NCBI GenBank assembly: GCA_965198325.1
Contig: CBDAPE010000014.1
Coordinates: forward strand, 62,001-126,000
DNA length: 64,000 bases
From: CBDAPE01 sp965198325
Lineage (GTDB): Bacteria; Pseudomonadota; Alphaproteobacteria; UBA828; JAPUJA01
Direction: 5' to 3'
In this document: positions 8,053-18,388 of the stretch, one piece after another
How the letters are laid out: the number at the start of each line of letters is the position of its first letter
How positions within the stretch are numbered: position 1 is the stretch's first letter
The notes under the pieces: generated by a model
The model's database searches: none
What the model saw: the letters and a program-made list of their open reading frames with translations, nothing else
Told to the model about the DNA's origin: nothing
Made by a program: the position numbers and the translations under genes

Positions 8053-8994
8053 TCATTCCATCGCGTCGAAAAAGTCCGCGCCGGCCTTTTCGCGCAACTC
8101 CAGCCCCAGCTCCGCACCCATATACTGGGCACGCTGCCGATGACCCAACCGCTCGCCATCGAACCTGCGCCGGCCGTCGGGGGTCACCAGCAGGGCACGC
8201 AAATGCAGCCCATCGGCGCCATCGAGCTCGGCCAAGGCCGCGATCGGTGTGCGGCACGACCCGCCGATCGCCGCCAGCAGGGCGCGCTCGGCGGCGACCC
8301 GGCTCCAGCAGTCGTCGTCGTTCAACGGCGCGAGGTAGGCCTGCGCGCTGCGATCGTCCACCCGGCATTCCACGCCGATGGCACCCTGGGCGATGGCGGG
8401 CAGCATTTCGTCGGTCTCCAGAATCCCTGCGGCATCATGCGCCCGGCCCAGACGCTTGAGGCCGGCGATCGCGAGCAAGGTGGCATCGGCCGCGCCCGCG
8501 GCCAATTTCCGCAACCGGGTCTCGACATTGCCCCGAAGGGTGACGATCGCAAGGTCGGGCCGGCGCATCAGGAGCTGAGCGCGACGCCGGGGCGAGGCAG
8601 TCCCGACCCGGGCGCCCGGGGGCAGCTCCGCAAGCCGCGTCACGCCGTCGGCAATCAGCGCGTCGCGCGGGTCCTCCCGGGGCAGCAGGCACGGGACCGC
8701 GAGGCCCGGCGGCAGCCAGGCTTCCATGTCCTTCATGGAATGAACCGCGAGATCGATCCGGTTTTCCAGCAGCGCGGTCTCGATCTCCTTGACGAACAGG
8801 CCCTTGCCGCCGATCTCGGTAAGCGGCACGTCCGGCGCCAGATCGCCCGCCGTCTTGATGACCTCGATCGCCACGGCACCCGCCGCCGCGAGCTGCTCGT
8901 GGGCGGCCGCGAGGCGGGTGCGCACTTCCTCGGCCTGGGCGCGCGCCAGCGCGCTGCCCCGGGTGCCGATGCGAAGAATCGGCGCGGCGGTCAT
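8053..8994 (-). CDS. hemC: Porphobilinogen deaminase (hydroxymethylbilane synthase)
   Basis: 313 residues, starting MTAAPILRIGTRGSALARAQ. It polymerises four porphobilinogens into hydroxymethylbilane. The dipyrromethane-cofactor cysteine lies in GGSCRTPIAA near residue 244. The substrate-binding arginine segment RVGTASPRRRAQLL and KDMEAWLPPGL are present. ATG 8994 gives the normal family length, and the reading frame extending upstream of it is not coding. It is the first gene of the tetrapyrrole operon and is divergent from tsaD with a 129-bp intergenic region that must hold both promoters. Confidence 0.96.
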   Translation of the reverse strand: MTAAPILRIGTRGSALARAQAEEVRTRLAAAHEQLAAAGAVAIEVIKTAGDLAPDVPLTEIGGKGLFVKEIETALLENRIDLAVHSMKDMEAWLPPGLAVPCLLPREDPRDALIADGVTRLAELPPGARVGTASPRRRAQLLMRRPDLAIVTLRGNVETRLRKLAAGAADATLLAIAGLKRLGRAHDAAGILETDEMLPAIAQGAIGVECRVDDRSAQAYLAPLNDDDCWSRVAAERALLAAIGGSCRTPIAALAELDGADGLHLRALLVTPDGRRRFDGERLGHRQRAQYMGAELGLELREKAGADFFDAME

Positions 8995-9123
8995 GACCGG
9001 GCGGATCGGGTGGCGGGTTTCATGGCCGCAAGGCTTAACACAGGTGAAAGCTGGCGGACAGCGGCCAGCGCGGGTTAAAGTCGCGGTGGCAAGGCGACCC
9101 GAACCGACCCGATACGGTATCCC

Positions 9124-10203
9124 ATGAACGTGCTCGGCATCGAGACCAGCTGCGACGAAACCGCCGCCGCAATCGTGCGCGACGACAAGACGGTCTGCGC
9201 CGACCTCGTGCTGTCGCAGATCGACGAGCACCGGCTCTATGGCGGCGTGGTGCCCGAGATCGCGGCGCGCGCCCATATCGAGCATCTCGACCGGTTGATC
9301 GCCGCCGCGATGGACGAGGCCGGTCTCGCGTTCGAGGCGCTCGACGCCGTGGCGGCGACTGCGGGACCCGGGCTGATCGGGGCCGTGATGGTGGGCTTGA
9401 CCATGGGCAAGGCGATCGCCGCGGTCCACGATTTGCCGCTCGTCGCGGTCAACCACCTCGAGGGTCACGCGCTCTCGGCACGCCTGGTCGAGGACCTGGA
9501 CTTTCCCTACCTGCTGTTGCTGGTCTCGGGCGGCCATTGCCAGCTTCTCGTGGTCGAAGGGGTTGGCCGCTACCGCCGGCTCGGCACAACCATCGACGAC
9601 GCCATCGGCGAGGCCTTCGACAAGGCCGCAAAGCTCCTGGGGCTGGACTATCCGGGCGGCCCGGCCATCGAACAGGCGGCACGGTCGGGCGACGGGAGCG
9701 CCATCGCGCTTCCCCGCCCCCTGCTGGGCCGCCCGGGTTGCGACTTCTCCTTCTCGGGCCTGAAGACGGCGCTTCGCCACGCTGTCGAGGCGCAAGGCCG
9801 GGCGGCGCTTTCGAACCAGGCGCGCGCCGATTTCGCGGCGTCGTTTCAGCAGGCCGTCGGCGACGTCACGATCGATCGCACCGATGCAGCGATCGAGATG
9901 GCCGGCACGCTCCGCCCGACCGGTCGGTCGGCGCTCGTGGTCGCCGGCGGGGTCGCCGCCAACGGCTATTTGCGCACACGTCTCGCCGATCTCGCCGAGC
10001 GGCGCGGCCTGCGGCTGGTGTTGCCGCCATCGCGGCTGTGCACGGACAACGCCGCGATGATCGCCTGGGCGGGGATCGAGCGCTTGCGAGAGGGCTTACG
10101 CGACGGGTTGGACGCGCCGCCCCGGGCGCGTTGGCCCCTCGATCCGGATGCCGTGGCGCCCGCCGGGATGGGCCGGCCCGGCCGGCTCGGAGCCAAGGCG
10201 TGA
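9124..10203 (+). CDS. tsaD: tRNA N6-threonylcarbamoyladenosine transferase TsaD
   Basis: A 359-residue ASKHA-fold enzyme that transfers threonylcarbamoyl to A37 of ANN-decoding tRNAs together with TsaB and TsaE. It starts MNVLGIETSCDETAAAIV, the family hallmark. The metal-binding HLEGH motif is near residue 112, with LLVSGGHCQL and FSFSGLKTALRH further on and a conserved DNAAMIAWAG at the C-terminal end. Its stop overlaps the GTG start of gpsA, so the two are translationally coupled. Confidence 0.97.
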   Translation: MNVLGIETSCDETAAAIVRDDKTVCADLVLSQIDEHRLYGGVVPEIAARAHIEHLDRLIAAAMDEAGLAFEALDAVAATAGPGLIGAVMVGLTMGKAIAAVHDLPLVAVNHLEGHALSARLVEDLDFPYLLLLVSGGHCQLLVVEGVGRYRRLGTTIDDAIGEAFDKAAKLLGLDYPGGPAIEQAARSGDGSAIALPRPLLGRPGCDFSFSGLKTALRHAVEAQGRAALSNQARADFAASFQQAVGDVTIDRTDAAIEMAGTLRPTGRSALVVAGGVAANGYLRTRLADLAERRGLRLVLPPSRLCTDNAAMIAWAGIERLREGLRDGLDAPPRARWPLDPDAVAPAGMGRPGRLGAKA

Positions 10204-11231
10204 CCCGATTGCAGCGGATCGGCATCGTCGGCGCCGGCGCCTGGGGCACGACGTTGGCAGCGCTCGTTGCACGCAGCGGGCGCGATGTAACGATCTGGGC
10301 GCGCGAGCCCGACGTCGTCGAAGGCCTCAACGCGCGCCACGAGAACCCGCGCTTCCTGCCCGGGGTTGCCCTTGACCCGGCCCTGCACGCCGTCCGCGAG
10401 CTGGCGGATCTCGGCACCACGGATGCGATCCTCTTTGCGACGCCCGCGCAATATTGCCGCGCCGTGGCGGGCGAACTCGCCGCCCACCTGTCGCCCGGCG
10501 TCCCCTGCGTGATTTGCGCCAAGGGCATCGAGCAGATGAGCGGCGCGCTGATGAGCGAGGTGCTCGACGAATGCCTGCAGACGCCAAGGCTCGCGATTCT
10601 CTCGGGCCCCACCTTCGCCACCGAGGTCGCCCGGGGATTGCCGACCGCGGTCACCCTCGCCTGCAGCGATGGCGAACTTGGCCGGGCCCTGGTTGCATTG
10701 CTGGGCTCGGCGACGTTCCGGCCCTATCTCACCGACGATATCGTCGGCGCCCAGGTCGGCGGCGCCGTGAAGAACGTGCTCGCGATCGCCTGCGGCATCG
10801 CGCAGGGCCGCGGCCTGGGCGACAACGCGCGCGCGGCGCTGATTACCCGTGGATTCGCCGAGATGGCCCGTCTGGGTGCCGCGCTCGGCGCCCGGCCTGA
10901 AACGCTGACCGGGCTGTCGGGGCTCGGCGATCTGGTGTTGACCTGCGCCGGGGAGCAGTCTCGAAACATGTCGCTGGGCCTGGCGCTGGGTGCCGGGCGC
11001 GCTCTGAGCGCTGTCCTGGCGGAACGCGAATCCGTCGCGGAAGGCGTGGCGACCGCCGCAGTGCTCACGGCGCTTGCAACCGATCACGGCGTCGAAATGC
11101 CGATCGGAGAGGCGGTCGACCAAATTCTCCATCACGGCGCCGACATCGATACGGCGATCGGCGCTCTGCTCGCCCGGCCGTTTTCCGCCGAAGCGGGCGC
11201 GCTGGTCGGGCCGCAAACAGGGACGGCGTAG
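10200..11231 (+). CDS. gpsA: Glycerol-3-phosphate dehydrogenase [NAD(P)+]
   Basis: 343 residues from a GTG start at 10200 that overlaps the tsaD TGA. It reduces dihydroxyacetone phosphate to sn-glycerol-3-phosphate for phospholipid synthesis. The nucleotide loop is GIVGAGAWGTTLA near the N-terminus. Further on are SGPTFATEVARGLPTA, the catalytic-lysine segment GGAVKNVLAIACGIAQG and TGLSGLGDLVLTC. The order tsaD-gpsA is common in Alphaproteobacteria. It ends in TAG. Confidence 0.96.
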   Translation: MTRLQRIGIVGAGAWGTTLAALVARSGRDVTIWAREPDVVEGLNARHENPRFLPGVALDPALHAVRELADLGTTDAILFATPAQYCRAVAGELAAHLSPGVPCVICAKGIEQMSGALMSEVLDECLQTPRLAILSGPTFATEVARGLPTAVTLACSDGELGRALVALLGSATFRPYLTDDIVGAQVGGAVKNVLAIACGIAQGRGLGDNARAALITRGFAEMARLGAALGARPETLTGLSGLGDLVLTCAGEQSRNMSLGLALGAGRALSAVLAERESVAEGVATAAVLTALATDHGVEMPIGEAVDQILHHGADIDTAIGALLARPFSAEAGALVGPQTGTA

Positions 11232-11243
11232 AGAGATCCGGCC

Positions 11244-12113
11244 ATGACCATCCGGATGCCCGAGACATTCACCCACCACGCGGACGAGCTTTCGAACGTT
11301 ACGCTGCACTACCTGCGCGAGGGCAGCGGCCCGCCGCTCCTGCTGGTTCACGGCTGGCCGGGTTTCTGCTGGGAGTGGCGCAAGAATATCGGGCCGCTGG
11401 CGGAGCATTTCGACGTCATCGCACCGGACATGCGGGGCTTCGGCGATTCGACCAAGCCGCCGCTTGATCGTGTCGACCTCTATTCCACGGAGCATGTCAT
11501 CGCCGACTTCGTCGAGCTGCTCGACCGCCTCGGGCTGGAGACGATTTATCTCTGCGGCCACGACTTCGGCTCCGAGGTGGTCCACAAATTCATCCGCCGC
11601 CACCGGGACCGGGTGGCGGCTGCGGCGATCCTCAACCCGGCCGTGCCCGGTTGGGGCGAGCGATATATCCGGCGGTTCGAGGAATCCTGGTATTTCATGT
11701 TTCACCAGCTCGATCTCGCCGTCGAGCTGGTGGGCGCGAGTCGGGAGACCTGCCGGGCCTATTTCAAGCACTGGCTAAGCCATTGGTCGGCGGACCCCGA
11801 CCTTTTCACCGACATCGAGATCGACGTCTATACGGACACCTTCATGAAACCCGGCAATATCCACGGCGGCTTCAATTTCTACCGGGTCCGGGATTTCTGG
11901 AAGGAGATCGATTCGACGATCTCGGATTGCCCCATGACATTCCTGCAAGGCATGAAGGATCCCATCGCGCCCGCCGCGTGGACCGACCTCGTTACCCACT
12001 GGTACAACAACTACACGATCGAGTACGTTCCCGACGCCGGCCATTTCCTGATGTGCGAAACGCCGGAGATTTTGAATGCGCGCCTGATCGAGGGCTTCCT
12101 CGGCGACGGCTGA
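11244..12113 (+). CDS. Alpha/beta hydrolase, epoxide-hydrolase/haloacetate-dehalogenase branch
   Basis: 289 residues. The oxyanion-hole motif is HGWPGF near residue 36 and the nucleophile elbow is GHDFGS near 105, with Asp as nucleophile rather than Ser, so it belongs to the epoxide hydrolase/dehalogenase group. The catalytic His is in DAGHFLMCE near 265. A cap domain between about 135 and 220 carries several Tyr/Trp residues that could supply epoxide-activating tyrosines or halide-binding tryptophans; which one cannot be decided here. It leads a closely spaced catabolic run (SDR, YciI, EVE, Rieske). Confidence 0.85.
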   Translation: MTIRMPETFTHHADELSNVTLHYLREGSGPPLLLVHGWPGFCWEWRKNIGPLAEHFDVIAPDMRGFGDSTKPPLDRVDLYSTEHVIADFVELLDRLGLETIYLCGHDFGSEVVHKFIRRHRDRVAAAAILNPAVPGWGERYIRRFEESWYFMFHQLDLAVELVGASRETCRAYFKHWLSHWSADPDLFTDIEIDVYTDTFMKPGNIHGGFNFYRVRDFWKEIDSTISDCPMTFLQGMKDPIAPAAWTDLVTHWYNNYTIEYVPDAGHFLMCETPEILNARLIEGFLGDG

Positions 12114-12148
12114 AACACACACGAGCCACGAGAAACGGGAGAGTCCGG

Positions 12149-12913
12149 ATGGCACGACTGGCGAATAAATCGGCGATCATCACGGGCGGTTCGGGCGGAA
12201 TCGGCCGGGCGGCGGGCGCGACCTTCGCGAGAGAGGGCGCCAACGTTCTGCTCGTCGATATCGACGAGGAGGCGCTCAAATCCGCCGTCGAGGAGGCGGG
12301 CGGCAACCAGGTGAGCTATACGGTCGCCGACGTGAGCGATCCGGCCCAGTCCGAGGCCTATGTCGCCACCGCGCTCGAGCGCTACGGCGCGGTCGACATC
12401 GCGCTGCTGAACGCCGGCATCGAAGGCGAGATGGCGCCGATCACCAAGTTGAGCGTCGAGGGTTACGATAAGATCATGGCGGTCAACGCCCGGGGCGTCT
12501 TCCTCGGCCTGAAATTCGCCATGGCGGCAATGGCCGGGACAGGGGGAAGCATCGTGATTACCTCGTCGGTCGCAGGCGTTATCGGCACGCCGAAGATCGC
12601 AGCTTATACGGCGAGCAAGCATGCCGCAGTCGGGCTGATGCGCTCGGCCGCGCTCGAGGGCGCGCGCAACAAGATCCGGGTCAATTCGATCAACCCGGCC
12701 CCGGTCGATACCCGCCTCGCCCGGGGTCTCGAAGAGGGCTTCAGCCCCGACGACCCCGCCAAGGCGCGGGAGTCGATGATCCGGGCCATCCCGGCCCGGC
12801 GCTACGCCGAGCCGTCCGAAATCGCCGACATGATGCTGTTCCTGGCCTCGGACGAGAGCCGCTACTGCACCGGCGGCGTCTACATGATCGACGGCGGCCT
12901 GACGACCGCGTAA
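12149..12913 (+). CDS. SDR family oxidoreductase
   Basis: 254 residues from ATG 12149, preceded by a GGGAGAG ribosome-binding site. It has TGGSGGIG at residues 12-19, an acidic Asp after strand 2 (LLVDID, NAD preference likely), LNAG near 85, ITSSVAG with the catalytic Ser, and YTASKHA with the Tyr/Lys pair near 150-154. The C-terminus is YCTGGVYMIDGGLTTA. It follows the alpha/beta hydrolase by 35 bp. Substrate unknown. Confidence 0.92.
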   Translation: MARLANKSAIITGGSGGIGRAAGATFAREGANVLLVDIDEEALKSAVEEAGGNQVSYTVADVSDPAQSEAYVATALERYGAVDIALLNAGIEGEMAPITKLSVEGYDKIMAVNARGVFLGLKFAMAAMAGTGGSIVITSSVAGVIGTPKIAAYTASKHAAVGLMRSAALEGARNKIRVNSINPAPVDTRLARGLEEGFSPDDPAKARESMIRAIPARRYAEPSEIADMMLFLASDESRYCTGGVYMIDGGLTTA

Positions 12914-12925
12914 AGAGTGAGCCCG

Positions 12926-13213
12926 ATGCATTTTGTTGCCCACTGTACGGACAAGCCGGGAAGCACCGATCTCAGGGCCGGCGTTCGGCCCGACCATATC
13001 GAGTGGATCGGGGATCACGTGGATCAGATTCAGGTCGCCGGACCCTTGCTCGACGACGGCGGGAGCCCGATCGGCTCTCTCCTGATCGTCGAGGCGGAAA
13101 GCCGGGAACGGGCCGCCGCCCTGCTGGCCGCCGATCCCTACGCCAAGGCCGGTCTGTTTCAAACCGTGACGATCACCCCATGGAAATGGGTGATCGGGCA
13201 GCCGGATAACTAG
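12926..13213 (+). CDS. YciI family protein
   Basis: A 95-residue YCII-related domain protein. It starts MHFVAHCTDKPGS, has the central His/Asp pair typical of the family (DHVDQIQVAGPLLDD) and the SLLIVEAESRERAAALLAADPY helix region, and ends with FQTVTITPWKWVIG. Catalytic roles in the family are unclear, though some members are dehalogenase- or muconolactone-isomerase-like. ATG 12926 was chosen over GTG 12917 because it matches the usual N-terminus and has AGAGTGAG upstream. Confidence 0.88.
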   Translation: MHFVAHCTDKPGSTDLRAGVRPDHIEWIGDHVDQIQVAGPLLDDGGSPIGSLLIVEAESRERAAALLAADPYAKAGLFQTVTITPWKWVIGQPDN

Positions 13214-13222
13214 GAGACAACG

Positions 13223-13639
13223 ATGAACTACTGGCTGATGAAGGCCGACCCCGAGACCGACTGGTCGTGGGACGAACAGGTGGCCGACGACGTGACCTAC
13301 TGGGACGGCGTGCGGAACGCCCAGGCCCAGAACAACATGAAGGCGATGAAGCTCGGCGACCGGGTGTTCTTCTACCATTCCCAGAAGGAAAAGCGGATCG
13401 TCGGACTCGTCGAAATCGTCAAGGAATTCTATCCCGATCATACGGACAAGACGGGCAAATACGGTATGGTCGACATCAGGACCGTCGGGCCGCTCAAAAC
13501 ACCGGTGACGCTCAAGCAGATCAAGGACGATCCGCGCTTGCAGCATCTCTCGCTGGTCCGCCAGTCGCGCCTGTCGGTCAGCGCGATCGACGCCAAGGCC
13601 TGGAAAATCATCTGCGCCATGGGTGGCGTCAAGCCGTGA
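13223..13639 (+). CDS. EVE domain-containing protein
   Basis: 138 residues, a single EVE domain (PUA-like fold, relatives of human THYN1). It starts MNYWLMKADPETDWSW with conserved DGVRNAQAQNNMKAMKLGDRVFFYHS, and ends in SRLSVSAIDAKAWKII. The fold binds modified bases in DNA or RNA; bacterial EVE proteins have been proposed to sense methylated or otherwise modified nucleic acids. It lies 9 bp after yciI and overlaps the Rieske gene start, so all three are co-translated. Confidence 0.93.
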   Translation: MNYWLMKADPETDWSWDEQVADDVTYWDGVRNAQAQNNMKAMKLGDRVFFYHSQKEKRIVGLVEIVKEFYPDHTDKTGKYGMVDIRTVGPLKTPVTLKQIKDDPRLQHLSLVRQSRLSVSAIDAKAWKIICAMGGVKP

Positions 13640-14037
13640 GCAACGCGCGGCCGGAGGCTGAGCCGGCGGCCGTCTTGACGGGCGAAACGCTCTGCGCCGT
13701 CGCCGACATCGCGCCGGGTCATTCGAAGGGCTTTCGCGTCGTGGGCCAGACCAGCCCGGTTGCGATTTTTCTCGTCCGGCCCAGGGACGCGGGTGCGGGT
13801 GAAATCTACGGCTACGTCAACCAGTGCGCCCACCGCTCGATGCCGCTCGAATGGGTCGAGGACGAGTTTCTCGACGACGCGCGCGAGACCACCATTTGTG
13901 CGACCCACGGCGCTCTGTTCCGGATCGCGGACGGCGTTTGCGTCGGCGGCCCTTGTCCGGGAAAGAGCCTGCAGGCCGTCGCCCTCGAGGTGCGCGACGG
14001 CGTGGTCCACGTCAAGCAGCCGCCCCGCTACCGCTAG
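13636..14037 (+). CDS. Rieske [2Fe-2S] domain protein
   Basis: 133 residues from a GTG start that overlaps the EVE stop codon (GTGA). The Rieske ligands are in CAHRSMPLEW (C-x-H) and CATHGALF (C-x2-H), followed by GGPCPGKSL. There is no membrane anchor and no oxygenase domain, so it is a stand-alone soluble ferredoxin-like Rieske protein. Such proteins pass electrons to an oxygenase or to unknown partners. Ends in TAG. Confidence 0.9.
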   Translation: MSNARPEAEPAAVLTGETLCAVADIAPGHSKGFRVVGQTSPVAIFLVRPRDAGAGEIYGYVNQCAHRSMPLEWVEDEFLDDARETTICATHGALFRIADGVCVGGPCPGKSLQAVALEVRDGVVHVKQPPRYR

Positions 14038-14143
14038 AGCCGGGCGCCCCGGCCTTGCCCGTGCGGCACGATCCGCAGATAATCCACCCGGAACGCGGCG
14101 GATCAACCGCCGGGCTATGAACTGGGAGATGGTGAACCTGCTC

Positions 14144-16081
<1,938 letters not shown>

Positions 16082-16096
16082 GGTCCTCGCGGGCGT

Positions 16097-17158
16097 TCAG
16101 CGCACCGCGACCTTGCAGAAATGGTTGGCGCGGGTGAGCGCGTCGCAAAAGAACTGCGCGGCAGTTTCGTCCGTGAAGGGCGCGGCAAGCAGGCGGACGA
16201 AGCCCTCTTCGCCGCCGAGCGCGACGCCGTCGAGCAAGGGATCCAGACCGTCGAACATAGCGCCATGATAGGCGGCGAGCCGGTCCCATTCCCGCGCGGC
16301 GGCATCCGCAGTGCGGAACGAGGCGAGATGAACCGCCACCTCGCCGGCCTCGGGTGGCTCGGGCTTCGCCTCGGGGACGGGCATCACGAAGGTTTCATCG
16401 GACCCCGCATCGAGGGCGGCACCTTCGGGCACGGATAGGGCCGCAACCTCGACCGCGCCGGGATCTAGGGCCGGCATGGCCGGCTCGGGCGTTTCTCCGG
16501 CGGGCACGAGGAGCTCGAACAATGCGGCCAAAGGATCGTCGGGCTCGGGCTCGGGCAGGGACTCGGCCCCGGCCGGCGGTGCATCGGGCGCTTCGGGACC
16601 GAACAGGTCGGACGGCGGGTCGCCGTAGCCCGCGCCTTCGCGCCCGGTCGCATAGCCCGCCTCGACCGGGTATTCCGCGCGCAGGTTCCAGGTCGCCTGG
16701 GCCGCCTCATACCAGCGCAACGCCTCGGCGTAATCCTGGGGCACGCCCAGGCCGTGCTCGTAGAGATAGGCGAGGCTCGCCTGGGCGGCATCGTTGCCCC
16801 GCTCCGCAGAGATTCGATACCACGCGGCGGCTTCCGCGTAGTCCTGGGAAACCAGAACGCCCCGCTCATAGAGCGCGCCGACATGGAACGGAGCCAGGGC
16901 GTCGCCGCCTTCGGTCGCGCGTGCGTACCAACGCAGCGCCTGATCAAGATTCTGACGCACCCCCAAGCCCTTTTCGTAGACCTGGCCCAGCGCCGTCTGG
17001 GCACCCAGATCGCCGGCGCTCGCCATATCGGTCAGTTGCTCGAGGGTGCGCAGCTCATGACCGGGCGGCGAACCGCAGGCGGCGATCGTCAATGCAAGCA
17101 GAAGGCCGAGCGCCGTACTGCGCCAGCGTCCGGCCATCGCTTCGAGAGCCCGTGCCAT
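16097..17158 (-). CDS. Sel1-repeat lipoprotein with C-terminal SPOR-like domain
   Basis: 353 residues. The N-terminus has a lipoprotein signal (LLLALTIAAC, lipidated Cys near residue 28). Residues about 38-165 hold three to four Sel1-type repeats (AQTALGQVYEKGLGVRQN, APFHVGALYERGVLVSQD, AQASLAYLYEHGLGVPQD). A Pro/Glu-rich linker leads to residues 275-353, which look like a SPOR peptidoglycan-binding domain (VHLASFRTADAAAREWDRL ... FCKVAVR). It probably acts in the periplasm at denuded glycan strands. A later ATG (17137) is a possible start. Confidence 0.8.
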   Translation of the reverse strand: MARALEAMAGRWRSTALGLLLALTIAACGSPPGHELRTLEQLTDMASAGDLGAQTALGQVYEKGLGVRQNLDQALRWYARATEGGDALAPFHVGALYERGVLVSQDYAEAAAWYRISAERGNDAAQASLAYLYEHGLGVPQDYAEALRWYEAAQATWNLRAEYPVEAGYATGREGAGYGDPPSDLFGPEAPDAPPAGAESLPEPEPDDPLAALFELLVPAGETPEPAMPALDPGAVEVAALSVPEGAALDAGSDETFVMPVPEAKPEPPEAGEVAVHLASFRTADAAAREWDRLAAYHGAMFDGLDPLLDGVALGGEEGFVRLLAAPFTDETAAQFFCDALTRANHFCKVAVR

Positions 17159-17203
17159 CGGGTCGGTGTCCGTCGGGTTGAACGTCGAGCCTAGCGCGCG
17201 GAC

Positions 17204-17812
17204 CTAGGGGTTGGCCAGAGCCGTTTCGGGTGGACCCAGCGTCAGCGGGTCGTCGCACCAGCCCGCCCGCCGGCCGCCGTCATAGGCTCGCGCCAATCCG
17301 GCGGCGATCAGGAGACCCGCGAGGCCGACACCCTCGGGCGTGGTCACATCGGCCACCACCCGCCCGGCATATTTGCCGTAGGCGATTTCGATCAGACGCA
17401 CCGGCGCACCGTCGATCCGCGCGACGAGGTAATCGCGGGCTTGCTCGGCGAGCGCGCGCTCGCGGGCGCAATCGCCACGCAACTCGGGTGCGACGACGCC
17501 CAGGAGCCGAACGAATGTTTCGATCTCCTGTCCGAGCCAGATCCGAGCCCGGACCTCCAAGGTATCGCCGTCGACGACCCGGACGACCGTCGCCGGGATC
17601 GGTCCCGCAAGCGTGTCGCCCGCCAACGCAGGGCGCGCCAGAACGACGGCGAGGAGGACGATCAGCAAGAGCACGGCGATGGTGGCAAGGACGGCAAAGA
17701 GGCCTGTGCGGGCGGAATGGCGCCACCGTCGCAGGAGAACGCCCGCGCATGGCTCGAACCCGGGGCCATAGTGGGATCGGAAAATCGACGAAGCAGTTAT
17801 TACCATATACAT
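17204..17812 (-). CDS. Thermonuclease (SNase-like) family protein, membrane-anchored
   Basis: 202 residues with one membrane segment or uncleaved signal near 37-62, then an SNase-like OB-fold domain: VVRVVDGDTLEVRA, RLLGVVAPELRG (usual form IRLxGIDAPE) and GKYAGRVVADV (usual form DKYGRxLA). The catalytic Arg and acidic residues are approximately in place, but the altered VAPE and KYAG motifs make activity uncertain. The upstream region (17813-17880) is strikingly AT-rich and likely holds its promoter. Confidence 0.8.
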   Translation of the reverse strand: MYMVITASSIFRSHYGPGFEPCAGVLLRRWRHSARTGLFAVLATIAVLLLIVLLAVVLARPALAGDTLAGPIPATVVRVVDGDTLEVRARIWLGQEIETFVRLLGVVAPELRGDCARERALAEQARDYLVARIDGAPVRLIEIAYGKYAGRVVADVTTPEGVGLAGLLIAAGLARAYDGGRRAGWCDDPLTLGPPETALANP

Positions 17813-17954
17813 CTATAACGATTAATAAAAATTGATTAATAATCTTAAGATAGCATACGGAAATGATAAAACAAGTCCGTTTACACTCCGGACTCATGCC
17901 GGGCGCCTGCCGATGGGGCGCGGCGTCCGTCTCACGATCCCCGTTCGGGTACGC

Positions 17955-18164
17955 TCAGAAGTCGGTGGTCCGGCCCTTGTGCTGCCAGTCGCCATAGCGG
18001 GTCGGCTCGGGCCCTTTTGCGCCCCCCGTCTCGCCCGGCGGCTGCTCGACCAGTGCGGGCTTGTGGCGTGGGATTTTGCGCTTGGCGGACGGCACTTCGG
18101 TTTCGCCTGCTCCGCCGCCGTCAACCTCGCGTTCGAGGCCGGTCTTCCGGGTTGGATCCGTCAT
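17955..18164 (-). CDS. DUF1674 / SDHAF4-like succinate dehydrogenase assembly protein
   Basis: A 69-residue protein whose C-terminus carries the family signature GPEPTRYGDW followed by a Lys/Gly and a terminal DF. In eukaryotes the homologue (Sdh8/SDHAF4) binds flavinylated SdhA and limits its autoxidation before complex II assembly; the alphaproteobacterial DUF1674 proteins are its presumed ancestors. The N-terminal 40 residues are charged and poorly conserved. Stand-alone gene here. Confidence 0.85.
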   Translation of the reverse strand: MTDPTRKTGLEREVDGGGAGETEVPSAKRKIPRHKPALVEQPPGETGGAKGPEPTRYGDWQHKGRTTDF

Positions 18165-18234
18165 GCTCAGCGGCTATCCAAATCGTTGCGGCGAGGCACC
18201 TGGCCAATTCGCCTCTTCGGGGCCTTCGGGCCGG

Positions 18235-18274
18235 CCCCGAGGAGCACGAACAAGCCCCGAGGAGCACGAACAAG
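18235..18274 (+). repeat. Perfect 20-bp tandem duplication carrying a ribosome-binding-site-like GAGGAG
   Basis: CCCCGAGGAGCACGAACAAG occurs twice with no spacer (18235-18254 and 18255-18274). The second copy ends directly at an ATG, so a GAGGAG Shine-Dalgarno-like motif stands at a normal distance from that codon, with a second copy 20 bases further upstream. Confidence 0.9.
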
Positions 18275-18388
18275 ATGACGGAACGTCCATCACGGGCCAT
18301 GGAATTCTCCCTGAAGAGCGGCCAGTCGTTCGAGTTTCTATCCAAGAGCCGCGCGCCCACCAAGCCCGGCGGATCGCATTCCTCCTAG
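18275..18388 (+). CDS. Possible 37-residue small protein
   Basis: An ATG directly after the duplicated GAGGAG motif opens a 37-codon frame starting MTERPSRAMEFSLKSGQSF and ending TKPGGSHSS. It is basic, Ser-rich and has no membrane segment. Support is limited to the good ribosome-binding site and plausible codon use. It ends in TAG, overlapping the stop of the convergent GNAT-like gene. I do not recognise a family, and it could be chance. Confidence 0.35.
   Translation: MTERPSRAMEFSLKSGQSFEFLSKSRAPTKPGGSHSS

Noticed and set aside
18121..18363. 80-codon minus-strand frame across the SDHAF4-like gene and the small ORF
   Set aside because: It overlaps better supported frames, has no ribosome-binding site and a Cys/Arg-rich shadow-like composition.
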